A DNA stretch of 5,287 nucleotides, taken from positions 1 through 5,287 of the forward strand of contig JAEDNG010000076.1 of assembly GCA_016302625.1 (NCBI GenBank), written 5' to 3'. Below the pieces are notes generated by a model. The model saw nothing but the letters and a program-made list of their open reading frames with translations, was not told the origin of the DNA and ran no database searches. Below, one piece after another: positions 5,230 through 5,287 of this stretch (its first letter is position 1; every line of letters begins with the position of its first letter). Both the position numbers and the translations under genes were made by a program. Origin of the DNA: Clostridiaceae bacterium. GTDB taxonomy: Bacteria; Bacillota; Clostridia; Oscillospirales; Acutalibacteraceae.

Positions 5230-5287
5230 ATGAGCAGAAATCTGTATTGTAAGGAATGTTATGATAAGCTGTACGGAAAAGAGAAAG
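5230..5287 (+). CDS. Unknown protein with N-terminal CxxC, truncated by window end
   Basis: An ATG at 5230 with GAGGTGAT (5218-5225) upstream opens a frame that stays open to the window edge. The 19 visible residues read MSRNLYCKECYDKLYGKEK, with a CxxC pair (C7, C10) that could be half of a zinc-binding site or zinc ribbon. I do not recognise the protein and its full length is unknown. The near-consensus promoter, the operators and the divergent XRE gene make this a real and probably repressed gene. The link to a mobile element is only a suggestion from the promoter architecture. Confidence 0.65.
   Translation, partial: MSRNLYCKECYDKLYGKEK

Overview
The window reads as chromosomal DNA from a spore-forming, low-to-moderate GC Firmicute, most likely a clostridium of the Oscillospirales type. 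Supporting this are a sporulation protein (SpoVAE), a Soj/Spo0J chromosome-partition pair, two copies of the Firmicute parS palindrome, strong AGGAGG-type ribosome binding sites and a YdbS/YdbT membrane pair. The species assignment is inference. Clustered parS sites beside soj-spo0J usually mark the origin-proximal part of the chromosome.

Layout. (1) Bases 1-1640 hold the C-terminus of a YdbS-like protein and a complete YdbT-like protein, both membrane proteins with bacterial PH (DUF304/bPH2) domains. Their stop and start codons overlap. (2) Bases 1641-2134 hold spoVAE with its own ribosome binding site, a possible sigma-G-type promoter and a good intrinsic terminator. A perfect parS site lies in its leader. 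(3) Bases 2154-3859 are the partition operon: an extended -10 promoter, a second identical parS in the leader, soj (parA) starting at GTG 2239, and spo0J (parB) one base downstream. (4) Bases 3860-3968 are an intergenic gap with a 33-bp AT-rich inverted repeat, followed by a ten-helix EamA/DMT-type transporter (3969-4877). (5) A bidirectional hairpin terminator separates the transporter from a convergent 74-residue XRE-family repressor on the minus strand. (6) The repressor is divergent from a gene that runs off the window (from 5230, CxxC near the N-terminus). Between them lie a near-consensus promoter and two 19-bp pseudo-palindromic operators.

How the parts fit. Spo0J should load on both parS sites flanking spoVAE, and Soj should act on the resulting complexes. 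The site in the soj leader is also well placed for feedback on the operon. The XRE region looks like a compact repressor/operator switch of the kind found in mobile elements, but only its edge is visible. Nothing complete here is clearly a new system. The strongest leads are the parS-spoVAE-parS-soj-spo0J arrangement and the operator switch at the right-hand end. No tRNA, rRNA, CRISPR array, transposase or gene-free stretch over 300 bases was found.
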